DNA from: Nitrospirota bacterium
Lineage (GTDB): Bacteria > Nitrospirota > Thermodesulfovibrionia > Thermodesulfovibrionales > Dissulfurispiraceae
Direction: 5' to 3'
Assembly: GCA_023476565.1 (NCBI GenBank)
Contig: JAMCVZ010000021.1
Span: 1 to 35,552 of the forward strand
Length of the DNA stretch: 35,552 bases
Positions within the stretch are counted from its first letter, which is position 1. Each line of letters opens with the position of its first letter. The position numbers were made by a program, and so were the translations under genes. The notes beneath the pieces are model-generated. The model ran no database searches and was not told the origin of the DNA. It saw nothing but the letters and a program-made list of their open reading frames with translations. Below, one piece after another: positions 1 through 8,075 of this stretch.

Positions 1-220
1 GGTGAGCCAAAAAACGTTTTCTCCATGTGCCTACCGTAAAAGGGCTTACGCCAAGACGCTCCGCAATCTCAGCATTGGGGAGTCCGTCTGCGGAATACAG
101 GATGATCTTAGCCCTACGGACAATGCCAGCGGGCATAGAGCGGGACCGTTGAATCGCTTCCAATTGTTCTCTTTCTTCTTCGCTCAACACAATGGGCTCT
201 TTGGGTCTACCAGTTTTCAT
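1..220 (-). CDS. IS630-family transposase, N-terminal part (runs off the window)
   Basis: The minus strand from 220 downward is open to the window edge and encodes about 73 residues beginning MKTGRPKEPIVLSEEEREQL. It continues with a helix-turn-helix segment (NAEIAERLGVSPFTVGTWRK). This acidic start followed by a homeodomain-like HTH is typical of the DNA-binding half of IS630/Tc1-mariner transposases; the catalytic DDE half would lie outside the window. A purine-rich ribosome site (AAGGAAGG) sits just upstream of the ATG. The plus-strand open frame over the same bases has no recognisable features and is treated as a shadow. The element end probably lies near 275-294, at the 3' end of rlpA. 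Family assignment is by pattern only. Confidence 0.8.
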   Translation of the reverse strand, partial: MKTGRPKEPIVLSEEEREQLEAIQRSRSMPAGIVRRAKIILYSADGLPNAEIAERLGVSPFTVGTWRKRFLAH

Positions 221-275
221 CGGGTGCCTTCCTTATCGTATAGGATACCCGAAATGAAAGCAATACTTATGCCAA

Positions 276-1130
276 CTACTTTTGAAACACTATACTAGTT
301 ACCATGACATTATAACCCTCATCGGCCAGTGATTTGCCCAAGGCGGCGGCATCATTCTTGTTGTTGAATTTCCCTATTCTGACCCTGAAGTACTTTGCCC
401 CGCCCACATTGGCATCCATGATGTAAACGTTCTTGTAATGCAAGTCCAGGGCCATTTTTAATCTCTTTGCGTTTGCTTCGTCCCTGAATGAGCCGACCTG
501 GATCGTCAGGGCGCCTTCCGATGCGCTGTACTTTACATATTTTACATACCTCAAGTCCCTTCCGACCGGTTCGATTGTTACGGCGCATGTGCCCGGTCCG
601 ATGAGGTCTATTTTCCTGGCAGCGGCGTATGAGAGGTCTAAATCCCTCCCCGGAATGAACGGGCCCCTGTCGTTCACGATGCATTCCACTACCTTGTTGT
701 TTTGCTTATTGACAACCCTCAGTTTAGTGCCGAAGGGATATTCCCTGTGAGCGCATGTCAGGGCGTACATATTGAACGGTTCCCCTGAAGATGTGGGCCT
801 GCCGTGAAAATCGGGTCCGTACCAGGACGCAATGATTTGCTGCCTGTCGCCCTTGAACTCCTGGAAGGCATAGGTCTTCCTCCCGGAAGGCTTTTCAACG
901 GGCTTTTCTTCCGCCAGGCCCGCGGAAGAAAAGCCCGTGGCGCTGTCGGAGACGGTCCCGTACCGTGCGGCAGAGCACGAAGCAAGGAAAGCGGCAATTA
1001 GTATGAATAACGAGTGACGGGTAACCTCATTGAGTAACGAGCCTCCGGATTCTCTTTTATCCTTTAACTCGTCACTTGTTGCCGATGACCCGTTACTGTC
1101 TTTAAAGTATATACCTGCTGAGGTCTTCAT
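276..1130 (-). CDS. rlpA: RlpA-like septal ring lytic transglycosylase, lipoprotein with SPOR domain
   Basis: The protein has 284 codons. A hydrophobic stretch ending in a lipobox ([12 protein letters not shown], around residues 41-52) predicts an outer-membrane lipoprotein. A double-psi beta-barrel RlpA domain follows ([19 protein letters not shown], then [15 protein letters not shown] with the conserved Asp). A C-terminal SPOR domain (roughly residues 205-280, [15 protein letters not shown]) should bind denuded septal peptidoglycan. RlpA enzymes cleave such glycan strands. The gene is last in the trmFO-xerC-hslV-hslU operon and its ATG overlaps the hslU end. Two oddities: about 40 hydrophilic residues precede the signal segment and are partly encoded by a heptamer repeat (1009-1101), with no better start codon; and the last few codons may come from the adjacent IS630 end. 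Confidence 0.85.
   Translation of the reverse strand: MKTSAGIYFKDSNGSSATSDELKDKRESGGSLLNEVTRHSLFILIAAFLASCSAARYGTVSDSATGFSSAGLAEEKPVEKPSGRKTYAFQEFKGDRQQIIASWYGPDFHGRPTSSGEPFNMYALTCAHREYPFGTKLRVVNKQNNKVVECIVNDRGPFIPGRDLDLSYAAARKIDLIGPGTCAVTIEPVGRDLRYVKYVKYSASEGALTIQVGSFRDEANAKRLKMALDLHYKNVYIMDANVGGAKYFRVRIGKFNNKNDAAALGKSLADEGYNVMVTSIVFQK
1009..1101. repeat. Inverted heptamer repeat inside the rlpA 5' region
   Basis: On the plus strand, units AACGAGT and GACGGGT (1009-1022) are followed by degraded copies to 1043. From 1067 the complementary units ACTCGTC and ACTTGTT appear, then ACCCGTT at 1088-1094, all in a seven-base register. The two arms can pair. The array begins just beyond the hslU stop and lies within the first 41 codons of the rlpA frame. 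Confidence 0.65.
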
Positions 1131-2445
1131 TCTTTACGATATCCGATAGTTTTTCTCTCACGTACTTTCTATCTATAGTAACTTTTTCATCTTTCATCTC
1201 AGGTGCGTTGAATGATATATCTTCGAGGAGCTTCTCGAGAACGGTATGGAGCCTCCTTGCGCCGATATTCTCCGTCTTCTCGTTTACCGTGACCGCGATG
1301 CCCGCTACTTCATCGATTGCATCCACTTCGAATTCGAGATTCACGTCCTCTGTTTCGAGGAGCGCCGTGTACTGTTTTATCAGTGCATTATAGGGCTCTG
1401 TGAGGATCCTTATGAATTCGTCCTTTCCTAGAGGTTCGAGTTCGACCCTTATGGGAAACCTGCCCTGGAGCTCGGGGATGAGGTCAGACGGCTTTGCACT
1501 GTGAAAGGCGCCTGCGGCAATAAAAAGTATGTGCTCGGTCTTCACCGGGCCGTGTTTCGTTGTCACGGTCGAGCCTTCCACAACGGGCAGCAAGTCCCTC
1601 TGGACGCCTTCTCTCGATACATCGGGCCCGTGCCCGTGCCCCCCCCTGCTCGCGATCTTGTCTATCTCATCTATAAAGACAATCCCGGTCTGCTCTGTCC
1701 TGTTGATGGCCTCTTTGGTGACCTTTTCCATGTCGATCAATTTATTGGCCTCTTCCTGGGTGAGCATGACCAGCGCCTCGGAAACCCTGACCTTTTTTCT
1801 TTTTGATTTTTCAGGCAGGAAGCTCCCCAGCATCTCTTTTAAATTGATTTCCAGTTCTTCCATGCCGACATTTGATACGACGCCGAAGGGCATCATTTTT
1901 TCCTTGACCTCTATATCCACGTACCGGGAATCAAGCTTGCCCTCTCTTAATTGCGCCCTCAGCCTTTCCCGCGTCTCCGCGTAATGTTCTTTCTCTTCGG
2001 TTTCGACAGCGGCCCCTCTGGCCGGCCTCGGCGGCGGCAACAGGAGATCAAGGACCCTGTCCTCGGCAAGGGTTTTTGCCCTTTCCTGTACCTTTTCCAT
2101 ATGCTCTGTTTTTACCATATTCATCGCGATTTCGGTAAGGTCCCTTATCATGGATTCCACATCGCGCCCCACATAACCCACTTCGGTGAACTTCGATGCC
2201 TCTATCTTCAGGAACGGCGCATGGGCAAGACGCGCAAGCCTTCTGGCGATTTCCGTCTTGCCGACGCCGGTCGGCCCTATCATAATGATATTTTTAGGCA
2301 GCACCTCGTCTTTAAGGTCCGGAGAAAGCCTCTGCCGTCTCCATCTGTTCCTTAACGCTATGGCAACCGCCCTTTTTGCTTTGTTTTGTCCAATGATGTA
2401 CTTATCCAGTTCGGCGACGATTTTTTTCGGTATGAAATTATCCAT
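1102..2445 (-). CDS. hslU: HslU, ATPase subunit of the HslUV (ClpYQ) protease
   Basis: This 447-residue AAA+ ATPase unfolds substrates and feeds them to HslV in the cytoplasm. The N-terminus ([20 protein letters not shown]) is typical of HslU. Walker A is GPTGVGKT at residues 57-64, Walker B is IVFIDEID, and the C-terminal sensor region contains [16 protein letters not shown]. It ends in the hydrophobic tail LSRYIL, which in this family inserts into HslV to activate it. Length is normal. The start codon overlaps the hslV stop by 8 bases, so translation is probably coupled, and rlpA overlaps its 3' end. No frame damage is seen. Confidence 0.98.
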   Translation of the reverse strand: MDNFIPKKIVAELDKYIIGQNKAKRAVAIALRNRWRRQRLSPDLKDEVLPKNIIMIGPTGVGKTEIARRLARLAHAPFLKIEASKFTEVGYVGRDVESMIRDLTEIAMNMVKTEHMEKVQERAKTLAEDRVLDLLLPPPRPARGAAVETEEKEHYAETRERLRAQLREGKLDSRYVDIEVKEKMMPFGVVSNVGMEELEINLKEMLGSFLPEKSKRKKVRVSEALVMLTQEEANKLIDMEKVTKEAINRTEQTGIVFIDEIDKIASRGGHGHGPDVSREGVQRDLLPVVEGSTVTTKHGPVKTEHILFIAAGAFHSAKPSDLIPELQGRFPIRVELEPLGKDEFIRILTEPYNALIKQYTALLETEDVNLEFEVDAIDEVAGIAVTVNEKTENIGARRLHTVLEKLLEDISFNAPEMKDEKVTIDRKYVREKLSDIVKNEDLSRYIL

Positions 2446-2974
2446 TTAATTCCTCTATCGTAATGTTCTTGTTTGTGTAAATACATATATCGGCTGCTAT
2501 ATCCATTGCCTTTTTAACGATATCCAGTGCAGGGGTGTCCGTATTCTCATACAGCGCCCGTGCCGCTGCCTGGGCATAGGGGCCGCCGGAGCCGATTGCC
2601 GCAACCCCGCTCTCGGGCTCGATGACGTCGCCGGTCCCTGTAAGTATGAACGTGTGTTCGGCATCAGCCACGATAAGCAGAGCTTCGAGTCTCCTTAGTA
2701 TCCTGTCCGTCCTCCAGTCTTTTGCAAGCTCGACAGCCGCCCTTGTGATATTGCCCCTGTATGATTCGAGTTTCGACTCGAATTTTTCGAAAAGGGTAAA
2801 GGCGTCCGCTGTGGCCCCTGCAAACCCTGCGAGCACTTTATCATTATACATTTTCCTTATTTTTCTGGCATTGTGCTTCAGTACCGTATTGCCCATAGTT
2901 ACCTGTCCGTCGCTGGCAATGGCAACCTTGCCGTCCCGCCTCACACAGAGAATTGTAGTGCCGTGGAACATCAT
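2438..2974 (-). CDS. hslV: HslV, peptidase subunit of the HslUV protease
   Basis: This is a proteasome-like N-terminal-threonine peptidase that forms the proteolytic core capped by HslU. The sequence [20 protein letters not shown] carries a short propeptide; cleavage before TT would expose the catalytic threonine. [23 protein letters not shown] and [16 protein letters not shown] are family signatures. The start was set at the first of two tandem ATGs right after a GGAGGA site. That spacing is very short, so the second ATG (2971) is equally possible, whereas a TTG at 2986 lacks a ribosome site. It is 178 residues long, normal for the family, and lies in the operon between xerC and hslU. Confidence 0.97.
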   Translation of the reverse strand: MMFHGTTILCVRRDGKVAIASDGQVTMGNTVLKHNARKIRKMYNDKVLAGFAGATADAFTLFEKFESKLESYRGNITRAAVELAKDWRTDRILRRLEALLIVADAEHTFILTGTGDVIEPESGVAAIGSGGPYAQAAARALYENTDTPALDIVKKAMDIAADICIYTNKNITIEELNG

Positions 2975-2989
2975 TCCTCCATTCAATAT

Positions 2990-3078
2990 AAATTCTAATA
3001 CCTAATCTCTAAATTCCAAACAAATTCAAAATCCAAAATTAAAATCCCCGGAAGTGTTTAGGATTTGGAATTTGTATC
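2990..3078. repeat. A/T-rich heptamer repeat between xerC and hslV
   Basis: Seven-base units such as AAATTCT, AATACCT and AAATTCC run in register from 2990 to about 3045. A complementary arm (TTTAGGATTTGGAATTT, 3057-3073) extends into the end of xerC, where it encodes the last residues and the stop. The arms could pair in the transcript. The same unit type recurs at 9019-9098. Confidence 0.65.
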
Positions 3079-4026
3079 ATCCCCAAACGGGTGCGCTTTA
3101 TCATAAACATCGATCAGATGCCCTATATCAAGATGCGTGTATTTCTGCGTGGTTGAAAGGGACGAATGCCCCAGAAGCTCCTGAATGGTCCTCAGGTCTG
3201 CGCCCCCCACAAGGAGGTGGGTGGCAAATGTATGCCTTAGAGTATGGGGCCCTATCTGGCCGCTGATGCCGATTGCGCGCGCGGACTTTACGACTATGCG
3301 CCTTATCTGGCGGTCAGTCAGCCTGCCCCCGTTCCTGTTCAGGAAAAAGGCCGAGCTGCCGTCCGGCTGTATTTTTTTCTTTTTAAAGAGCATTCTTTCG
3401 ATCAGGTACGATTTCAACGCATCGAGGGCCTTATTGCCGACAGGCACGATCCTTTCTTTCTTGCCCTTTCCCCTCACCTTGACGAGGGCCTCTCTCAGAT
3501 TCAAATCTTCAATATTGAGGGTAACCACCTCGCTCACTCTCAAACCGCTCGAATAGAGCAGCTCAAGGATCGCCCTGTCCCTGACGGGGAGGAGCCCTAT
3601 CCCTTCCGGCGTCTGCACGAGAGCGAACGCATCATCAACGGACAGAAAATTCGGCAGATGCTTCACCGCCTTCGGAGACGGGACAAGCTTTGCATAATTG
3701 ATCTTTACGTATCCCTCACGGTACAGATAATTAAAAAACGACCTGAGGGTTGCGAGTTTTCTTGAAACCGTGGCCTTGACCTTGCCTCCCATCATCTGGT
3801 CGGAGATGAATCCCCTGATATCGATCATATCTATTGTTTCGGGAGGCGCATTGCAATGCCCGCTGAAGTCCGAAAGGTCCTGTTCATAGGCACGCAGTGT
3901 ATGGCCGGAAACCCCTCTTTCAATTTCGAGGTACCTGAGGAACTTCTTGATATACGGTTTCAGACCTTCAGCAGGCATAACAACCTCAAGAAACAGCGAT
4001 TTCCGGGCAAGGAGCCCTGTAATCAT
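3058..4026 (-). CDS. xerC: Tyrosine recombinase XerC/XerD family
   Basis: A 322-residue site-specific tyrosine recombinase, probably acting at dif to resolve chromosome dimers. It has an N-terminal SAM-like core-binding domain (YIKKFLRYLEIERGVSGHTL) and a catalytic domain with the family residues: Arg in LLYSSGLRVSEV, Lys in VRGKGKKERIVP, HTLRHTFATHLL (H-x-x-R), GHSSLSTTQKY (His, then the nucleophilic Tyr). The ATG overlaps the trmFO stop (ATGA), which supports this start. A more usual N-terminus would begin at the internal MPAEGLKPY. The position before hslVU matches codV/xerC in the classical gid-codV-clpQ-clpY operon, so a housekeeping Xer is more likely than a phage integrase. The C-terminal TNSKS and stop are encoded by a heptamer repeat. 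Confidence 0.92.
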   Translation of the reverse strand: MITGLLARKSLFLEVVMPAEGLKPYIKKFLRYLEIERGVSGHTLRAYEQDLSDFSGHCNAPPETIDMIDIRGFISDQMMGGKVKATVSRKLATLRSFFNYLYREGYVKINYAKLVPSPKAVKHLPNFLSVDDAFALVQTPEGIGLLPVRDRAILELLYSSGLRVSEVVTLNIEDLNLREALVKVRGKGKKERIVPVGNKALDALKSYLIERMLFKKKKIQPDGSSAFFLNRNGGRLTDRQIRRIVVKSARAIGISGQIGPHTLRHTFATHLLVGGADLRTIQELLGHSSLSTTQKYTHLDIGHLIDVYDKAHPFGDDTNSKS

Positions 4027-5342
4027 GGAGCCGTATTATTGTTATAAATATACTCCGTCCATTGTTTTAATGCAACCTCTGCCGCCCGCTCTCTCCGCGC
4101 TCTTTTATCCCTTATCCCGGAAATCTGCCCGCCGGCGGGCATGAGGCCGAAATTGATGTTGCTCGGCTGGAAGTGTTTGGCGTCTGACCCGGTTACATGC
4201 TTCACCAGTGAACCGTGTGCGGAGGCTTCGGGCGGGTAAAGGGCCCCTTTGCCCAGCAGCCTACGCGCGGCATTTATCCCTGCCAGCAGGCCCATTGCCG
4301 TAGACTCAACATAACCTTCTACACCGGTGATCTGCCCCGCAAGATAGAGAGTATCTCTTCCCTTCAGGGACAGGTCCTTATTCAGATGAACAGGCGCATT
4401 GATAAAGGTGTTCCGGTGAATGCTTCCGTATCTCAGGAATTCCGCACGCTCCAGGCCGGGGATCATCCTGAAAACCTTTCTCTGCTCCGGCCATCTCAGC
4501 CGCGTCTGAAAGCCGACCATATTATATGATGTCTTCTCCTTGTTCTCGGGCCTCAATTGCACTACGGCATAGGGGTTCTTCCCTGTTTTAGGATCACGCA
4601 GACCGACGGGCTTGAGCGGGCCGAACCTGAGGGTATCCTTTCCCCTCTCTGCCATTACCTCAACAGGCATGCACCCTTCAAAGACTTTAATGTCCTCAAA
4701 ATCTCTTTTGTGGACCGTATCGGCCTCCCGCAGCGCATCGTAAAATGCGGTGTATTCCTCTTTGTCCATAGGGCAGTTCACGTAATCATCTCCGCCCTTG
4801 CCATAGCGGGAGGCAAGATATGCTTTTGAGTAGTCGATGCTTTCAGCATCGATTATCGGCGCTATCGCATCATAGAAATACAGGTATTCCCCGCCGATAA
4901 CGGATTGTATCGCTCCGGTCATCGCAATGGATGTAAGCGGGCCTGTCGCTATAATTGCTATTGAATCGGGGAGGCCGGTAACCTCTTCCCTGACGACTCT
5001 TATATTCGAATGCTTCTCGATCTCTCCGGTTATGTATTCGGCAAAAATATTTCTGTCCACGGCAAATGCAGAACCGGCCGATACCTCGGAGACCCGGGCG
5101 GCTTTCATGATGAGCGAACCCGCTATCTCAAGCTCTTTCTTCAAAAGGCCGGGGCCGGTGACCAGTTCCTTTGACCTCAGGGAATTGGAACAGACAAGCT
5201 CGGCAAGGCAGGCTGTCTTGTGCGCTTCGGTCGTCCGCTCAGGACGCATTTCATAAAGCACGACATTGATGCCCCGTTCCGCGGCCTGCCACGCGGCCTC
5301 GCACCCTGCCAAACCTCCGCCTATGACGATTAACTCTTTCAT
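4023..5342 (-). CDS. trmFO: TrmFO, folate/FAD-dependent tRNA (uracil-54) C5-methyltransferase
   Basis: At 439 residues this is a full-length TrmFO (formerly Gid). The family uses 5,10-methylenetetrahydrofolate and FADH2 to make ribothymidine at tRNA position 54. The N-terminal dinucleotide-binding motif is VIGGGLAGCEAAWQAAERG. Other signatures are CSNSLRSKELVTGPGLLKKE, FEGCMPVEVMAERG and the C-terminal GYVESTAMGLLAGINAARR. It is the first gene of the minus-strand operon, divergent from the phosphatase gene at 5436; promoters for both should lie in 5343-5435. The xerC start overlaps its stop codon. Use of methylene-THF fits an organism with strong one-carbon folate metabolism, although the gene is widespread. 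Confidence 0.97.
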   Translation of the reverse strand: MKELIVIGGGLAGCEAAWQAAERGINVVLYEMRPERTTEAHKTACLAELVCSNSLRSKELVTGPGLLKKELEIAGSLIMKAARVSEVSAGSAFAVDRNIFAEYITGEIEKHSNIRVVREEVTGLPDSIAIIATGPLTSIAMTGAIQSVIGGEYLYFYDAIAPIIDAESIDYSKAYLASRYGKGGDDYVNCPMDKEEYTAFYDALREADTVHKRDFEDIKVFEGCMPVEVMAERGKDTLRFGPLKPVGLRDPKTGKNPYAVVQLRPENKEKTSYNMVGFQTRLRWPEQRKVFRMIPGLERAEFLRYGSIHRNTFINAPVHLNKDLSLKGRDTLYLAGQITGVEGYVESTAMGLLAGINAARRLLGKGALYPPEASAHGSLVKHVTGSDAKHFQPSNINFGLMPAGGQISGIRDKRARRERAAEVALKQWTEYIYNNNTAP

Positions 5343-5435
5343 GCAACATCATATTTTAACGTAAAGTGCGTAGAGAATGCTTGGATGTGGATTAAGGCCA
5401 TTGAGCTTTCCTGCCGTTTTCTATTACATTAAAGA

Positions 5436-6080
5436 ATGTCCATCAAACTGATAATCTTTGACCTCGACGGAACACTTGTCGATTCCAGCGGTGATATCGC
5501 CGATGCCATTAACCATGCCGTTGGGCCGTATAATGTGCCTCAGGTAACCGTCCGGGAGACCATAAGTCTTGTGGGGGAGGGCATATCGAGGCTTATGGAG
5601 AAAATTATTGAAAAAAAAGGTTTGAATGCGGACAGGGATTTTCTGAGCAGGCGGTTCCTTGAGTACTACTCGGCACATCTCGTTGATAAGACCACTGTCT
5701 ACCCGGGCGTAAAAGAGACCATGGAGAAATTGAACGGATACAAAAAGGCCGTCATCTCAAATAAGCGTCAGGCCCTTTCCGCAAACATACTCGATGCTTT
5801 GGGCCTTTCTGCATACCTTGATATAATCGTGGGAAGCGATACGACGCCTGAACGCAAGCCCTCTCCGGCGCCGGTGCGCTATGTGCTTGCAACCCTGGAT
5901 ATAAAGCCTGAAAGCGCTGTTATTGTCGGGGACAGCAACTATGATATAGAGGCGGGAAAAGCGGCAGGAATCAGGACCGTTGCGGTGACGTATGGATACA
6001 GGCCATTGGACATTTTGAGGGGCGCTGATTTTATAATAAATAGGATGGACGAGTTGCTCGGCATTTTGGCGAAAATTTAA
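5436..6080 (+). CDS. gph: HAD-superfamily phosphatase, phosphoglycolate phosphatase-like
   Basis: 214 residues of the HAD superfamily, subfamily IA. Motif I is IFDLDGTLVDS (nucleophile Asp and acid/base Asp), motif II is the Ser of KAVISNK, motif III is the Lys of ERKPSPAP, and motif IV is VGDSNYDIEAGKAAG. An alpha-helical cap lies between motifs I and II (about residues 15-90). Gph-type enzymes remove phosphate from 2-phosphoglycolate, but the related PpaX and other small-phosphate phosphatases look alike, so substrate is not certain. There is no strong ribosome site before the ATG. It precedes cooC by 49 bases and could share its transcript. Confidence 0.85.
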   Translation: MSIKLIIFDLDGTLVDSSGDIADAINHAVGPYNVPQVTVRETISLVGEGISRLMEKIIEKKGLNADRDFLSRRFLEYYSAHLVDKTTVYPGVKETMEKLNGYKKAVISNKRQALSANILDALGLSAYLDIIVGSDTTPERKPSPAPVRYVLATLDIKPESAVIVGDSNYDIEAGKAAGIRTVAVTYGYRPLDILRGADFIINRMDELLGILAKI

Positions 6081-6082
6081 AT

Positions 6083-6106
6083 CTCCGTGCCTCCGTGTCC
6101 CCGTGA
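6083..6106. repeat. Short octamer repeat before cooC
   Basis: Three near-copies of an eight-base unit of the type CTCCGTGN stand in tandem between the phosphatase stop and the cooC ribosome site. No complementary arm is visible here. Confidence 0.5.
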
Positions 6107-6129
6107 TTTTACTTAATGGAGGATTATAG

Positions 6130-6897
6130 ATGGCTTTTACAATAGCCTTTGCAGGCAAGGGCGGTACAGGGAAGACGAGCCTTGCGGGACTGACCATGAA
6201 GTATCTGGTAAGCAAGCGGCAAGGGCCTGTGCTTGCGGTCGATGCCGACAGCAATTCATGCCTGAACGAGGCCCTCGGCGTCGATATCCATGCGACAATA
6301 GGGAAGCTCAGGGAGGAGTCCCTCCAGGCGATAAGGAGCGGTGGGGACAGGCCCGGCGGCATGTCCATGGAGCAGTTGTTCGACTATCAGGTGCAGCAAT
6401 CTATAATTGAGGCCAATGGGTTTGATCTCATGGTCATGGGGAGGCCCGAAGGCCCCGGCTGCTACTGCGCGGCCAATAATATTATAAGGAAATACACAGA
6501 TATCCTGTCCGGGAAATATCCCTATGTAGTCATAGATAATGAGGCCGGGATGGAGCATTTGAGCAGGAGGACAACCCACAAAGTCGATTTATTAATAATT
6601 GTAAGCGACCCCACGGTTAAGGGCATCATGACAGCCAGGAGAATCAACGAGCTTGTGGATGAACTGCAGCTTGATGTCGACCGGAGGGTCCTGGTGATAA
6701 ACAGGGTGATAGGATACGAAGGTGAAGAGCTCCGGAAGAGGGCCGAGGGATACAATGTACAGGTAGCCGGTCTTGTGCCGCAGGATGAGATGGTCTTCAG
6801 GTTCGACCTCGAGGGCAAGCCTGTTTTTGAGCTGCCCGAGGATTCCATGTCAGTCAAAGCGCTGTTCGGCATACTTGAATCGTTGCAGATACAGTAA
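6130..6897 (+). CDS. cooC: CooC-type nickel-insertion ATPase for CO dehydrogenase
   Basis: A 255-residue MinD/NifH-like P-loop ATPase. The deviant Walker A GKGGTGKT (residues 9-16) and VDADSNSCLNEALG (switch I region) are typical of CooC. The CxC motif at C111-Y-C113 (GPGCYCAANN) is the dimer-interface metal site that binds nickel in CooC proteins. The family matures the Ni-containing C-cluster of CODH, and this copy heads the CODH/ACS cluster, which supports the role (the ACS-linked paralogue is sometimes called AcsF). A strong GGAGG site lies 7 bases upstream of the ATG. Confidence 0.93.
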   Translation: MAFTIAFAGKGGTGKTSLAGLTMKYLVSKRQGPVLAVDADSNSCLNEALGVDIHATIGKLREESLQAIRSGGDRPGGMSMEQLFDYQVQQSIIEANGFDLMVMGRPEGPGCYCAANNIIRKYTDILSGKYPYVVIDNEAGMEHLSRRTTHKVDLLIIVSDPTVKGIMTARRINELVDELQLDVDRRVLVINRVIGYEGEELRKRAEGYNVQVAGLVPQDEMVFRFDLEGKPVFELPEDSMSVKALFGILESLQIQ

Positions 6898-7080
6898 GGC
6901 AGGCAGTAAACAGGCAATGGGTGGTGAAAGGGGGATTCCTTCTGCCGCCGCCGTATGTAACTCTTTGTCAGCCTTCGGGAATTATGACTTTATAAAATAA
7001 TCAAATGACTTGGAATCATTATTTTGTGTTAACCTTAAAAAATTTATTTCAGTTTATCCCTTTGCTGACAGTGCGTTTGG

Positions 7081-7107
7081 GTGCAAAAAATCCTTGCTTT
7101 TTTGCAC
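7081..7107. promoter_or_regulatory. Perfect 10-base inverted repeat upstream of acsE
   Basis: GTGCAAAAAA (7081-7090) and TTTTTTGCAC (7098-7107) are exact reverse complements with a 7-base spacer, 70 bases upstream of acsE. It could be a regulator operator or a hairpin ending transcription from cooC. An AT-rich stretch with a possible -10 (TAATAT, 7141-7146) follows, so an operator near an acs promoter is plausible. No known regulator motif was recognised. Confidence 0.5.
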
Positions 7108-7177
7108 AAAATTAATTAACATTGCTTATATCCAAATTAGTAATATTTATATTTTAAGAGCCTGAAAGGAGAGAAAT

Positions 7178-7960
7178 ATGCTGGTAATTGGAGAAAAGCT
7201 GAGCATTATAGCCAAGAGGGTAAGAGAGGCTATGATGAAGAAAGACATGGGGCCGATACAGGAGATCGCGACCAACCAATGGAAGCAAGGCGCGGGAATG
7301 ATCGATGCCAATATAGGCCCTGCGGAGGACGGTGGAGAGGAATTAATGCAGTGGATGGTCACGACTATCCAGGAGGTTGTTCCGCTGCCGCTTTGCCTCG
7401 ATACAACGAATGCGAAGGCCATCGAGGCGGGGCTGAAGGTGCACAACAACGAATGGGGCAGACCCCTGATCAATTCCACCTCCAACGATCCCGAAAGATT
7501 CCCCATACTCGAACTCGCCGCAAAGTACGATTCGCAGGTCATCGGGCTTACCGTCGGCAAGGGCGGCCTTCCCGCTGATGCCGAGGAGAGGGCGGCAATT
7601 GCAGCGGAAATAATGGCCAGGGCGATGGAGTACGGAGTCCCGCTTGAGGACCTGTATCTCGATCCGCTTGTCCTGCAGGTTGCGACATCCCAGGACCACG
7701 CAGTAAAAGTTATAAAGACTATAAGGATGTTCCAGGAGCTTAATGATCCGCCTATGAAAACTGTAGTGGGCTTGAGCAACATTTCAAACGGTTGCCCCAA
7801 GCTGCTGAGACCCATTTTGAACAAGTACTATCTTGCCTTATTGATCTATGAGGGTCTTACCGCAGCGATTGCAGACGCCCATGAGGTCGTTGAAACAGCA
7901 AAAACAATAGATGTGATAATGGGCAATACCCTTTATGCACATTCCTATTTGGAAATGTAA
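7178..7960 (+). CDS. acsE: AcsE, methyltetrahydrofolate:corrinoid/iron-sulfur protein methyltransferase
   Basis: 260 residues with a DHPS-like TIM-barrel pterin-binding domain. AcsE transfers the methyl group of methyl-THF to the cobalt of the corrinoid iron-sulfur protein AcsCD, the last folate step before acetyl-CoA synthesis. Visible signatures are the N-terminal MLVIGEKLSII, MIDANIGPAEDGGEE, CLDTTNAKAIEAGL, LINSTSNDPERF and the late VVGLSNISNGCP, whose Asn lies where this family protonates the pterin. Length equals the Moorella enzyme within a few residues. GAAAGGAGAG precedes the ATG. It starts the acs gene run after a 280-base gap behind cooC. Confidence 0.95.
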   Translation: MLVIGEKLSIIAKRVREAMMKKDMGPIQEIATNQWKQGAGMIDANIGPAEDGGEELMQWMVTTIQEVVPLPLCLDTTNAKAIEAGLKVHNNEWGRPLINSTSNDPERFPILELAAKYDSQVIGLTVGKGGLPADAEERAAIAAEIMARAMEYGVPLEDLYLDPLVLQVATSQDHAVKVIKTIRMFQELNDPPMKTVVGLSNISNGCPKLLRPILNKYYLALLIYEGLTAAIADAHEVVETAKTIDVIMGNTLYAHSYLEM

Positions 7961-7969
7961 AAAAACGAT

Positions 7970-8059
7970 AGTCAGCAGCCTGCTGTCGGCAGTCAACCGG
8001 CGATGAATGCTCAATGATTTCAGCCCTGACTGCCGGTTGGGAACTGGAGACTGAGGACA
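7970..8059. repeat. Inverted heptamer repeat between acsE and acsD
   Basis: Units AGTCAGC and AGCCTGC (7970-7983), TGTCGGC and AGTCAAC (7984-7997) form the first arm. The second arm has GACTGCC (8028-8034), GGTTGGG, AACTGGA and GACTGAG in the same seven-base register. GGCAGTC at 7988-7994 is the exact complement of the 8028 unit, so the transcript can fold back. The array lies between the acsE stop and the acsD ribosome site. Confidence 0.65.
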
Positions 8060-8075
8060 AAATTAGGAGGTTAAA

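Noticed and set aside
2-298. Plus-strand open frame at the left edge
   Set aside because: It overlaps the transposase start and the rlpA end on the other strand and shows no domain.
3058-4026. Phage or element integrase
   Set aside because: Position in the trmFO-hslVU operon and overlap with trmFO point to the housekeeping Xer recombinase.
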